Below the pieces are notes generated by a model that was not told where the DNA came from, did no database searches, and worked only from the letters and a program-made list of their open reading frames with translations. From the NCBI GenBank assembly GCA_946965045.2, contig OX337232.1, positions 2,728,001-2,792,000 of the forward strand: DNA of 64,000 nucleotides. Direction: 5' to 3'. The position numbers and the translations under genes were made by a program. Shown here one piece after another: positions 38,977 through 48,523 of the stretch (within the stretch, counting starts at the first letter, position 1; each line of letters opens with the position of its first letter). The DNA comes from Epithemia pelagica. Its lineage: Eukaryota > Bacillariophyta > Bacillariophyceae > Surirellales > Surirellaceae.

Positions 38977-40422
38977 ATGTCGTACGGTACGAACCGCGAA
39001 GTTGGAGACGGCAGTAGTACAGCTGGGATGTTTACCTACCCATCGTCTCCTTTGTTTGAACAACCCTTTGCCAATCGTGACTTTTATGCGGATCAAACAC
39101 CATTGCGGTCACGCAATGCTGGCAGCAGTAGCGGTCAATCTGTTATGGGTGGAGGAGAAAATGATGCTTTCTTTGCGCCCAAGAACCCGTATTTCACCAC
39201 ACCACAACGGAGGAAACGTTCCTTCCACCAATTTTCGCCCGATCGATGGGTGAGGCAAGTCATGAGACTTGTGTTACTGTCGCCATTGATTGTATTGGTA
39301 CTTTGGTCCGTCAGTGCCGTTTTCCTTGCTCCCTCTGCTTCGTCTTCTGCTGCGCGGCAAGCGGCGCAACTGAAGAAGCAACCAAAGGCGCAAGCAATCT
39401 TTCAGAAACAACAGCAACAACAAAATAGAAGAAAGAGAGGGACATCGCAGCAGACACAACAAAGTGGAACCACATCTACAAAGGCCAAGGAATACCTGGA
39501 GGAAGGACTTTTGGAGGTTGTTGAATTGTCAGGAGACTTACTTGGAGAGGCTCAACCACCACAACTGACCCGAGCTCAAGCGGGGTCACTTCAAAGCCAA
39601 CCGCAGGTAGGCCAGACTTTACCGCAACAAAGACCCTTGATTCCGGTGGTCAACCCATTGGGTGCTACTATGCCGCAAACAGAGTCAAGAGCGGCGCATC
39701 TGGTTCATTCGATGGAACATTCGGTGGGCCAGTACTTTCACCAGAACTCACCCAGCAAACAGTTGAATATGTTGCCTTCTTCGCATAATAATTTGATTGT
39801 GCAACCGCAGCATTTGATGGCTCAAACACCGAATCTGCGCGGTTCTACCAATCAGAAGAAGGTTGCCTATTACTTTTATGATCCTCGAGCTACCCTAGTG
39901 GGACAGGATGGGCAGTTGTATTTGCCCAATGTTGTGTATGATCAAGCTGGGAATGCTCTGGATACCAACAGCATTGGCCGTGGTGGAGCCACTCAAGTGT
40001 TTATTCAACCACCACCACCAATGGGAGCGACATCTTCCTCCTCTACAACTAGCTCTGTGACCTCGAACACCACGGATAGCAGTTCTGAACCCGAACTTGC
40101 TCGTGTTCTTCCGGTGCAAGACCCTGCAAAGGGTATTTCGTTTCCGTCCAAGAACGACATAACGGAAGCAGTCCAGAGAGCGGAAGCAGATTATCAAGAA
40201 AACGGGTCGTCGGTCATTGTGGCAACGGTCGCCGTCATGGCCTTGTTGGTGGGCGCTTTGTCGGCCCGCAAACTGCGAGGTCGAGCATCGATTCTCAACT
40301 CATGTATTGAAAACGAGCGTTTGGACCACATGAGTTTGGTAGACGACACCGCCACAGAAACCAACAATACTGCCTACTCCACCTTTCATTGGAAGGGCGA
40401 TTTGGAAAAGTTTGATGTGTAG
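38977..40422 (+). CDS. Hypothetical two-pass membrane protein
   Basis: 481 residues from ATG 38977 (an upstream in-frame TTG is ignored). Hydrophobic segments lie at about 98-118 (LVLLSPLIVLVLWSVSAVFL) and 412-430 (VIVATVAVMALLVGALSA). Between them is a 290-residue Gln/Ser/Pro-rich region including KKVAYYFYDPRATLVGQDG-type sequence, here cited by its core YYFYDP near residue 292, which looks like a short ordered module. A basic RRKR cluster precedes the first helix. The topology suggests both ends on the same side. No family is recognised. Confidence 0.6.
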   Translation: MSYGTNREVGDGSSTAGMFTYPSSPLFEQPFANRDFYADQTPLRSRNAGSSSGQSVMGGGENDAFFAPKNPYFTTPQRRKRSFHQFSPDRWVRQVMRLVLLSPLIVLVLWSVSAVFLAPSASSSAARQAAQLKKQPKAQAIFQKQQQQQNRRKRGTSQQTQQSGTTSTKAKEYLEEGLLEVVELSGDLLGEAQPPQLTRAQAGSLQSQPQVGQTLPQQRPLIPVVNPLGATMPQTESRAAHLVHSMEHSVGQYFHQNSPSKQLNMLPSSHNNLIVQPQHLMAQTPNLRGSTNQKKVAYYFYDPRATLVGQDGQLYLPNVVYDQAGNALDTNSIGRGGATQVFIQPPPPMGATSSSSTTSSVTSNTTDSSSEPELARVLPVQDPAKGISFPSKNDITEAVQRAEADYQENGSSVIVATVAVMALLVGALSARKLRGRASILNSCIENERLDHMSLVDDTATETNNTAYSTFHWKGDLEKFDV

Positions 40423-40855
40423 GCGGAGGATAACCTGGTGTCAAGCCTTCTGGGTCATCGGAACGATGCTTCCACTCCGAGTAGCATTGTAAGAGGCACC
40501 GATCAAACAAAATATAGCATGTAAATTATTGTGGTTGTATCTTTGTGTTCTTTGTTGGGATGATCAAGGTCGATTCCTATTCGTTTTGCCTTGAGTGCAA
40601 AGTACTATGAGTAGCTCCTTTGAGTTCAGATGAAATGCATACTCGTAGCATAGCCCACATAGCAAGGGGGTTAATTCGTAATCCTGCTTCCAAAGAAGTT
40701 TGATGGGTGCAATTTTCGCGCTCACAAATTTCCGATGCCCTTTTCGCGAAGGCCAAGTTCCCTAAAGTTCCAACTGTAATGGACTGTCAGCGTGTCTCTT
40801 CTCCTCATGATTACAATCTGGAGGAATGTGATCTTCCAAAAGCTCATTTGATGCA
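40423..40855. other. Intergenic, upstream of the DXD glycosyltransferase gene
   Basis: 433 bp between two plus-strand genes. There is no gene or clear motif. Confidence 0.4.
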
Positions 40856-42247
40856 ATGAACCTTTCAATGTATGCCACATGGAAACCGCCGCCCTCTCCG
40901 TCGAATTTCGTTGAAGGACAACATAGGGCCTCTAGCCCTGTTGCTCATGCCTATTCCAATGGCAGGCAACGGACATCTAAGCAACGTGTATTTGTTGCAA
41001 CTCGAGTAACGCTTCTGTGCTGTGTTTGTGCACTCGTGGCCTTTCCTGTTAATTGGTTTGGACGACATGATCCCTGGGTCGACCCCAGTACTCGAAGCAA
41101 CATTCTCGCTACCTCGTCCTCGATGACGGCGGCGGCACAAAGGGGTCGAGATGATAACTACAATGAGATTCGAAATCAACAAGACTATTCATGGTGTCGC
41201 TATGGCCCTTCTGGCTTACAAGCCTTGGTTCAACTCAGTATGTGGAACCAAAGTTCTTTGTCGGAGCAAGCACCACGAATTCCCCCAACACTTATTTTCA
41301 CGCACCATGCAAACTTTTTTCGAAACAAGAAACCTCGACTGTTGTATGACAATGTACAACACACCATTCAAGAGTATAGACGCCTTTTCAACCATCAGCT
41401 GCAGCTGGCCAGATCCACTACTACAACTGCTCCAGGAGCCAATCGAACCGTGTTCACGCCCAAGGTTTTGTTTTTGTCGGATGACGAGTGTCGAGGGTTG
41501 GTGTACCAAGCACATACCGATCTCGCCCAATATTTTGACGCCGAACCAGATGCAACGCAGCGCTCCAAAATGTGTCGTATAGCTGCCCTCTACATCCACG
41601 GTGGATACTACTTTGACGTTGATTTGCAAGTGATGGAAGCCCTCGATGTCGATCTTTCGACCACTCGATTTGTTGCCGTGGCGAATCTTCCAAATCCTGC
41701 CACTCAAAGGGTCCCACTCACAATATCAGGCGTCTCCTATGACGCGACAAAGCATCCGAAACGACCGAATACCTATAAAAGAAAAGATGGTAGAGGTTTT
41801 GTGCCGTCCTTTCTTGCGTCTGCACCTGGCAACCCAATCCTTCGACATGCAATCGAACAAATACTGGCCATCAAAGTGAAACATAGCACTGCTTCAACGA
41901 CAAATGCAGTGCCTCTATGGAAAGGGGGAAAGGGTCCTGGAGGTAAATGGGGATCGGCCAACCCGGCCAGTCTGGACTTGTCGCGAATACTCTACAAGGC
42001 CGTCCAAGTTGTCTCAGTTCGTTGTGGGTCATTGGATGTGCATCTCTTGCAACAATCTAGAGTTGGCGACGCTGAACCATCCTCGTGGAGTTCCTATGCA
42101 TATGGATCCACCATATCCGCAGAATTGACGGATCGAACCAATGTTGATCCATGCAGCAATCTCATTCACGAACGACATGACAAGAACAAAGTATACTTCT
42201 CGGCCATGGCCCATCACAAACGCAATTGTCAAAAGCGGGGAAAGTAG
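40856..42247 (+). CDS. Type II membrane glycosyltransferase with DXD sugar-binding motif
   Basis: 463 residues from ATG 40856 (a second Met at residue 5 is also possible). A basic N terminus is followed by one hydrophobic segment at about 48-66 (ATRVTLLCCVCALVAFPV), a Golgi signal-anchor. The catalytic region includes PPTLIFTHHANFF, KVLFLSDDECR and KMCRIAALYIHGGYYFDVDL, where D254-V-D256 is the DXD motif after the GG-Y sequence typical of the GT32/Gly_transf_sug family. The C-terminal FSAMAHHKRNC may form a disulfide or metal site. The donor sugar is unknown. Confidence 0.8.
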   Translation: MNLSMYATWKPPPSPSNFVEGQHRASSPVAHAYSNGRQRTSKQRVFVATRVTLLCCVCALVAFPVNWFGRHDPWVDPSTRSNILATSSSMTAAAQRGRDDNYNEIRNQQDYSWCRYGPSGLQALVQLSMWNQSSLSEQAPRIPPTLIFTHHANFFRNKKPRLLYDNVQHTIQEYRRLFNHQLQLARSTTTTAPGANRTVFTPKVLFLSDDECRGLVYQAHTDLAQYFDAEPDATQRSKMCRIAALYIHGGYYFDVDLQVMEALDVDLSTTRFVAVANLPNPATQRVPLTISGVSYDATKHPKRPNTYKRKDGRGFVPSFLASAPGNPILRHAIEQILAIKVKHSTASTTNAVPLWKGGKGPGGKWGSANPASLDLSRILYKAVQVVSVRCGSLDVHLLQQSRVGDAEPSSWSSYAYGSTISAELTDRTNVDPCSNLIHERHDKNKVYFSAMAHHKRNCQKRGK

Positions 42248-42444
42248 TTGAATAGTTGAAAATTTCCTGACAACAATTGGGAATCCACAAACAGTTCACA
42301 GTGTGGAGAGCAATTCTCCCACGTGGGAGACCTACACGCAAAGTACAGAGAGTGACAGCAATTGACTGGATAACGTGTTCTAGCGGAGAATATGCAAGGA
42401 TGCATAGAACATTGGAATTCGAAGAATAAGGTTCATCTCGCAGT

Positions 42445-43161
42445 CTAACCGGCAGTGGTTTGGGGCTCTGAAGCGGCCGCAGCCGGTCCCTTTATTATCT
42501 CATCCAAGAGTTCAATTTCTTTGGTTTTCAAGTCATGCTGACGTTCCAACAAACCAACCGCATGTTTGGTCCGATCCAGACACTCTTGGATGCGTTTTTC
42601 CTTGGGTGAATATTGGGACATGCGAGCCGCCAATCGTTCTCGCATCCCTCCTCCTTTCTGGGGGGCTGGCTCCGCCAAACCCGTAGCCACATACGAATCG
42701 TAGGCCTGCAAACCAAACATTTCCTTACGGCGACGAATATCACGATCTAATAGCTTGATTTGGGCTTCCAATTTGGTTTCGACAGCATTGGTACTAACCC
42801 ATTGTCCAGCCTTGGCCAGTTTTTCACCCGCCGTGCTGGCACTTGCACCGTTCATTCGAGACGCCTGCAATATTTCTTGTTCATTTCGGTGCGATTGTTG
42901 ATGAGCTTCAATATCTCGAATGTCTTTTCGGCAAGCTTCAAAGGGTTCACTCAAGTGTGTTTGCTGCAACTGAAATACTTTGGAGTTGGTTTTCGAAACA
43001 ACACCACCTCCAAACACTTTGGCCTCGGTCTCCAACAAATCGTAGAGCTCAATGCCAAAGGCGTACTTTCGGTTGGTTATTTCTCTGTCCAAAAGTGCCA
43101 GTTCGCCTTGAATCTTGGTTTTCTTGGTTCCTGCCTTTAGTTTGTCCCACAGTCGTCCCAT
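42445..43161 (-). CDS. Coiled-coil protein with an internal duplicated motif
   Basis: 238 residues from ATG 43161. It is mostly helical and charged, without a signal or membrane segment. Two related modules are visible: residues about 17-41 (IQGELALLDREITNRKYAFG…YD) and about 131-156 (LEAQIKLLDRDIRRRKEMFG…YD), sharing LLDR[ED]I..RK..FG...YD. The second half ends in a coiled coil (LLERQHDLKTKEIELLDEII). It may be a scaffold or trafficking protein; no family was recognised. It is divergent from the ankyrin/CAP-Gly gene 450 bp away. Confidence 0.65.
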   Translation of the reverse strand: MGRLWDKLKAGTKKTKIQGELALLDREITNRKYAFGIELYDLLETEAKVFGGGVVSKTNSKVFQLQQTHLSEPFEACRKDIRDIEAHQQSHRNEQEILQASRMNGASASTAGEKLAKAGQWVSTNAVETKLEAQIKLLDRDIRRRKEMFGLQAYDSYVATGLAEPAPQKGGGMRERLAARMSQYSPKEKRIQECLDRTKHAVGLLERQHDLKTKEIELLDEIIKGPAAAASEPQTTAG

Positions 43162-43611
43162 GTTTTCAAAATCAACGGTGTTCTAGGCGGATGCAGTTGC
43201 CGTCTTCTCCTTTTTCACTCTCGTGAGATGGATTTCCAACTGGATGATCTTTGCGAAAACACCCTCGCCGTTGGCGTCAAGACCTGTTTTGATGCGTTTC
43301 GATTCTTCGTGTTGGATCTCTGGCTCTTGTTTCCGACCGTTTCGCGTCATTCATTCGTGCCGCCAGTCCAAAAATGCGAAGTCCCACATCCTCGACAATC
43401 ACGGGTGCGTTCAAAAGCGACTGGAACCAGATTCAGTCGCCGACAATGCCACGCAATAAGAGGAATCAATTCAAGCACTCAACAGCTAGCAGAGAAATTC
43501 CATCAGATACCCGAGCAACGAAAGAAGGAACACTTGTTGACAACTGGGTAGACGAGGCAGCAGAGGTCAACATCAAGTGCTGGTTAACTTGAACAACAGG
43601 CAGCACCAAAA
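43162..43611. promoter_or_regulatory. Divergent intergenic region, likely bidirectional promoter
   Basis: 450 bp between the ATG codons of two divergent genes. The sequence shows no TATA box I would defend. Confidence 0.35.
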
Positions 43612-45441
43612 ATGAGTATTGATGAGTTGGTTGGCGCCATTACGGCAGGAGATTTGGACCAAACAGACCAATTGGTGCGCTTACTGGGTCCAAAGTGTCT
43701 GGATAGCGCGGATTCCCATGGTATGACACCATTATCCAGAGCTAGTCAGATGGGAAATCTCAGAATAGTCAAGTATCTCCTCCAAAAAGGAGCGCAAGCG
43801 GATGGATCACCTAGTAGCGGTGGACCAAGTGTTGGTGTGACCAGTGGTGGAAGCTCTTCACACAGCAGTGGAAACTTTCGTTCACCTCTCGTGGCGGCCA
43901 CTGCAGCTGGTCATGTTGGCGTGGTCGAACAGTTACTTCAATGTGGAGCGCACGTGGATTCCACACACATGTACCAAATGACTTGCCTACACATTGCTTG
44001 CAATAAGGGATATCACAAAGTCGTTGCTGCCCTACTGGATCATGGAGCCAGCATCAATGCCCAAGACAAAAGAGGCTGGACCCCTCTGTATCATGCTGCA
44101 CAAAGAGGGCATTTACCATGTGTTCAGCTGTTACTATCAACGGATGCTGGATCCCATCATATCAGAGCAGGTACCCACACCTCAAGTAGCACTCGATCGG
44201 CTTCCTCCTCTCCTGAAAAGGATCGGAAGAAGTCATCATCATCTTCTTCACCACCCTCACATAGGTCCATGTTGCAAGTTGGGACGCCAGTCTGGGTCAG
44301 GCGAAAAGGGCAGCAAAACTCGCACCTTTTTGAAGGGGAAGTGGCGTATTTGGGACCTGTACAGTTTGCCGATTGTCAGGATTGGGTGGGTGTTCGACTT
44401 ACGGGTTCATCACAAGACAAGGGCAAAAACAATGGGAAGGTCCAAGGAATCACCTACTTTTACACTGAAACACCACACTCGGGTCTTTTTGTTCGACGAT
44501 CGGCTGTTACGTTGCGACGAAGCCGTCAGTTGTCAGATCAAAGTACGTTCCAGTGTGCATGTCAAGTCAATACACCCTCATTTCATAGATTGTGGACTCC
44601 GCTCCATGAAGCCTGTGAACGAGGTCGGTTAGCCGTTGTAAAGTATCTCATTGACCATGGAAAGGCCAACATTCATGCCCGTGATCAAAAAGGAATGACT
44701 CCCTTCTTTGGAGCGTGCTGTGAAGGGCACCTCGAGGTGGTCAAATATTTGGCGCGACAGTTCAATGATGATGTTGACAGTGTCACGAACAATGCACAAG
44801 AGACTCCTCTCTGGGTCGCTTGCATGGCTGGCAATCTGTCAGTAGTGGACTTTCTCTTGGAGAAAGGTGCCAATCTCAATGCCCGTAATGCCAAGGGCAT
44901 TAGTCCCTTGTACATGGCCTGTGCCCAAGAGCGTTTGGAAATGGTCGTCTCCTTGGGACAACGAGGTGCGGACTTGAACGCACCTAACCTGGACGGAATG
45001 ACGCCCTTGGGTTGGGCCTGTTTGAGTGGTCGCGTGAAACTGGCCAAGACATTGGTGCAAAAGGGAGCCAATGTGGAAGCTGGATACCACTACTCCAGTC
45101 CTCGGAGTGCCAACCACAAAGAGGACCTCAGCAGCTCCGCAACCTTGACGACAACACCACTCTGGATTGCTAGCAAACAGGGAAATGTGGAACTGGTCCG
45201 TCTCTTAACCTTTGCCGGGGCCAACCTGGGTGCGTTGGATCCTCGAACAGGGTTCATTCCATTGGCGGTTGCCGCCCATAACGGACATTATGAGGTTGTC
45301 CATTTCCTGGTTTTGTACGGCTCGCAACAACAACAATGGTATCTCCTTCCGAGCCCTCAGTGGAAGCAACTTTCTAGCCAAGAAGAAAAAGTCGACGGAG
45401 AAGGCGCAGAAGAGAGTCCTGTTGCCCGAATTCCTGCATAG
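43612..45441 (+). CDS. Ankyrin-repeat protein with central CAP-Gly domain
   Basis: 609 residues from ATG 43612. Ankyrin repeats occupy about 1-190 (GMTPLSRASQMGNLRIVKYLL; MTCLHIACNKGYHKVVAALLDHGA; GWTPLYHAAQRGHLPCVQLLL) and about 325-590 (six or so further repeats). Between them, after a Ser-rich linker, residues about 223-303 form a CAP-Gly domain: GTPVWVRR, GEVAYLGPVQF, WVGVRL, GKNNGKVQG (cf. the canonical GKNDG) and GLFVRRSAV. CAP-Gly domains bind tubulin or C-terminal EEY/F motifs; the ankyrin plus CAP-Gly pairing recalls animal CLIP3-type proteins. A cytoskeletal adaptor role is inferred. Confidence 0.88.
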   Translation: MSIDELVGAITAGDLDQTDQLVRLLGPKCLDSADSHGMTPLSRASQMGNLRIVKYLLQKGAQADGSPSSGGPSVGVTSGGSSSHSSGNFRSPLVAATAAGHVGVVEQLLQCGAHVDSTHMYQMTCLHIACNKGYHKVVAALLDHGASINAQDKRGWTPLYHAAQRGHLPCVQLLLSTDAGSHHIRAGTHTSSSTRSASSSPEKDRKKSSSSSSPPSHRSMLQVGTPVWVRRKGQQNSHLFEGEVAYLGPVQFADCQDWVGVRLTGSSQDKGKNNGKVQGITYFYTETPHSGLFVRRSAVTLRRSRQLSDQSTFQCACQVNTPSFHRLWTPLHEACERGRLAVVKYLIDHGKANIHARDQKGMTPFFGACCEGHLEVVKYLARQFNDDVDSVTNNAQETPLWVACMAGNLSVVDFLLEKGANLNARNAKGISPLYMACAQERLEMVVSLGQRGADLNAPNLDGMTPLGWACLSGRVKLAKTLVQKGANVEAGYHYSSPRSANHKEDLSSSATLTTTPLWIASKQGNVELVRLLTFAGANLGALDPRTGFIPLAVAAHNGHYEVVHFLVLYGSQQQQWYLLPSPQWKQLSSQEEKVDGEGAEESPVARIPA

Positions 45442-45681
45442 GCGTCGAATGTATTCGCGATGCTAAGCGGTTTTTGAATCATGATGTATGCACATTTATT
45501 AATTGGACATACGTAGAATCTTGCATGCGCATGTACCAGCTGTGGTTTTGCGTCAGTAATAGAGCTACATAGTTTTATCTGCACAATGCCAAGCAAAATA
45601 CCATGTATTAATATGTTCATCTCCAAAGAGAAAGAACCAAACGAGGTGCTTTCCCTTTGCACCGGTCGTTCTGTGTCTTTT

Positions 45682-47487
45682 TTAATTGCTACCTAGCATT
45701 AGCAACCCCATTGCTACTTGCTGCTCTGTGTCATTTTTTGATCCTGATGGGGCAGGAGCCTTGGCTTTGACTGTTGTCCCCGAGAATTTAGTCTTTTTTG
45801 TCATTCCGCCTGGGTTCAGTAGCATATCCCGTTTTGCTTGTGACACAGAGGATGACGAGGAAGAAGAGGATGATGATGAAATTGAAGAGGTTCTTGCTGA
45901 AACTGTCCTTGGAAGAGACGTTGGGGGCACAGATTTGGGTGGTGCCCCTTTCCATGACTCTCCACCACTAATGCCCCTCGCAAGGTTGAAACTTGGTTGA
46001 GGGGGTATTCCCGTCCTGGGGCTCACCAAATTATGTGCTGCAGCTGCTTCTCCTTGGTGGGGACCCATTGGCCATTGTTCTTTGGTGTAGTCTTGCCTTG
46101 GCTGGTGAGTCAATGGAGCATTGGCTTGAGCGCTTCTTATAGAGAGGTGGTGGCCGCTATGGTGCAAAACTTGTTGCTCTCGGTAGTGGGAAGCATAAAG
46201 TCCAGGCGGACTGCTAGGATTAGGGGATGCCATGGTTCGAGTATCCAACAAGGAACTTCTATCGGGGGAAAGAAGCACAGAGGCAGGTGATCCACTTCCC
46301 AATACAGATCTAGTGTATCCAGGGCCTCCCACCGCCATTGGATGTTGCACAGCCATGGATTCTTCTGGAGCACTCTGTAAGTGGTAGGGCATTTGCTTCA
46401 CCATTGCTCCTCCTTCTGACCGGTCATGGTGGAATGGTATCCGAGGTGGCGTAACTGGCACAGCCGACACCGGAACTCCTCCATGCACGAACAGTCGTCC
46501 GGCGTTGCTTCCTGGTGGTGATGCCATGGCACGAGGATGATGAGACTGCTGCAAATGATACTGAGCAACATGAGAGTGCTGAGGCTGAGTGTACATTGGC
46601 TGATCTTGTTGGACACGAACCAATTCTCCCGATGGTTCCCGAATGTAAACCACTTCTTGCCTCCTAGGAAGCCCCGGATTGTTCGCGAGAGCCAAGCGTT
46701 CGTCTCTCAAGGGAGTACCAGGAGAAATGGCTTGTTCGTGTTGAATAGGAGGAGGAGAAGTTCTGGAAGAACTGGCAGACACCATGGGAGGCATGGTAGA
46801 TTCTTGTGGAACAGGTGCTCTAGTGGGGGGAGCGAGTTTCTTGAGGCTGCCACTGGCTGCACTTTGAGCAGATGGTTCAATTGGTTTCACCCATGGCATG
46901 GACCAGAAGTCCGGTTCTTGTGAGACCTTCTTCCGTCCACGAGCTCCTCGGGTGGCAGAAACGCGAGTCATTTGAGCGGCCAAAAAGGGCCGACCTCGCA
47001 AAAACTTTTCATGATAATATGCACCCTTATCTGGACCTTGTGTAATCCGCTTGAACCCATAGACGTAGAGTTGACGGTGAAAGGTGGCCCACTTGGAGAT
47101 CTTGAGGTATTTGAGGAGGACTTGTAAGATAAGTCTGTGATCGCGCACAAGGAAACATCTTCCATGCGGTTGCCATCCAACCACTTGATCTAATCCATCT
47201 TCTTCGATTGCTTCCAGCATACAAAGAAGCTTGGACGCAAAAACAACATCTCTGTCTGCTTTCGGAATGCTAGCGTAGCCGGCCGGGGCCATACTCATCG
47301 CGTAATCATGATAGTCGGATGATGAGGAATTGTCGTTGCTCTCACTCTCGGAGGAAGCACCGTCCGATGCGGCAGACGCCTCGCAGCTGTTACTGGTGGG
47401 TTCCACAGCGTCACCATCGGTGCCATGGCCTTGACAACTGGGACCTGACTGGTCTGTTGCTTCGATTTTGGCTTCCATGATCGCCAT
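45682..47487 (-). CDS. HSF: Heat-shock-factor-type transcription factor
   Basis: 601 residues from ATG 47487 (a GTG five codons upstream is ignored). An acidic Ser-rich N terminus precedes the HSF-type DNA-binding domain at about 77-180: VVFASKLLCMLEAIEE, VVGWQPHGRCFLVRD, the recognition region KWATFHRQLYVYGFKRI, and YYHEKFLRGRPFL. A basic segment (RGARGRKK) follows. The remaining 400 residues are disordered, with a Ser run near 560. No clear heptad-repeat oligomerisation domain follows, as is common in the expanded HSF family of diatoms (established knowledge). Confidence 0.92.
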   Translation of the reverse strand: MAIMEAKIEATDQSGPSCQGHGTDGDAVEPTSNSCEASAASDGASSESESNDNSSSSDYHDYAMSMAPAGYASIPKADRDVVFASKLLCMLEAIEEDGLDQVVGWQPHGRCFLVRDHRLILQVLLKYLKISKWATFHRQLYVYGFKRITQGPDKGAYYHEKFLRGRPFLAAQMTRVSATRGARGRKKVSQEPDFWSMPWVKPIEPSAQSAASGSLKKLAPPTRAPVPQESTMPPMVSASSSRTSPPPIQHEQAISPGTPLRDERLALANNPGLPRRQEVVYIREPSGELVRVQQDQPMYTQPQHSHVAQYHLQQSHHPRAMASPPGSNAGRLFVHGGVPVSAVPVTPPRIPFHHDRSEGGAMVKQMPYHLQSAPEESMAVQHPMAVGGPGYTRSVLGSGSPASVLLSPDRSSLLDTRTMASPNPSSPPGLYASHYREQQVLHHSGHHLSIRSAQANAPLTHQPRQDYTKEQWPMGPHQGEAAAAHNLVSPRTGIPPQPSFNLARGISGGESWKGAPPKSVPPTSLPRTVSARTSSISSSSSSSSSSSVSQAKRDMLLNPGGMTKKTKFSGTTVKAKAPAPSGSKNDTEQQVAMGLLMLGSN

Positions 47488-48260
47488 TTTCGGATCAATC
47501 ACTGCTTTCCTTGGAACACGAATATGAAAGCAACAAACAACTCTTCGTGTTAGAATGGGCGTAAAAAAGTCGCACCGAGATTTTCGGGCTTGTTTGATGT
47601 GGAGTACTCTTCACCTAATATCAAAAAGAGTAAGGGGCAGCTCAAAAGTGACATTTGATATGTAGTGTACAGCAATAATCTGAAGGACCCTCATCTCTTT
47701 CCCTACGCATTATCGTCAGAGGGTAGTTAAGCAATGATGGAATTAAAAGTCTGATAGGAGTGTATACGTGTGTACCCATTGTACTATGTTTGACCAAAAA
47801 TCAGACACGCTCCGGAACGATTCTGATCGGGAATGTGTAGGTCATTTCACTTCTCTGCGATGCCAACTTTCCATCAACGACCAAAGCGGACGGTGGACTG
47901 AGTTTTAGTTCGTGAACAACCAATACACAATATTATTTCTAATATCAACCACTTTCGAAATGGAGATGAGAGAGAAATGGGAGGATATGAATACCTCTGG
48001 TAAGCTCTCTAGCTAGAGGTAGAGAGAAACCTTTGTGTCTTAGAAAGTCGGTCTTGTAAATATGGATATTATATGCCCCAAGCTACTATAAAATATCGAC
48101 TTTTCGTCCTTATTACAAGCAAGATTGGGAGAGTGTCAGTTTGGAGTCCTTGTGAGAGTGAGTTTCAAGTTTCAGTGTGCCTCTAGCTAGGGTTGACGGT
48201 TGACGTAGAAAGCAGGAGTAGAAAGCCAGTATTGGTACGAGTATAATAGTGAGGATCTCG
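47488..48260. other. Upstream region of the HSF gene, bordered by a copia element
   Basis: 773 bp between the HSF ATG and the outer edge of the copia LTR. It presumably contains the HSF promoter. No ORF or clear motif is seen. Confidence 0.4.
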
Positions 48261-48373
48261 CAAAATAGCGTGGTGTGGATGATACAAAAACATAAAGAGT
48301 GACTACTAGGCACCTCCAACTTAGAGGAGCTATCTATCGCTAAACCTTCGCTCATAAACGCGACCCTTTCTCG
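48261..48373 (-). repeat. 3' LTR of the copia element
   Basis: 113 bp identical to 54413-54525. Its ends are not canonical TG..CA: on the minus strand it starts CGAGAAAGGG and ends CTATTTTG. A GAGGGGA tract just upstream on the minus strand may be the polypurine tract. Confidence 0.85.
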
Positions 48374-48523
48374 GTCCCCTCGTGATTCGATAGTCCCTAA
48401 CTATCGTAATCGTGCACTTTCTTCTTCTCCTTCCATCCATTCCAACTGGACCTGCTTAAAGATCAGTTCATCATCTGACTGCAGGACGTACCCAAACCTG
48501 TTTTCCAACAGTGGGAAACGCAC
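48374..48523. other. 3' untranslated segment of the copia element
   Basis: Between the RNase H stop and the 3' LTR; it contains the presumed polypurine tract. Confidence 0.5.
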
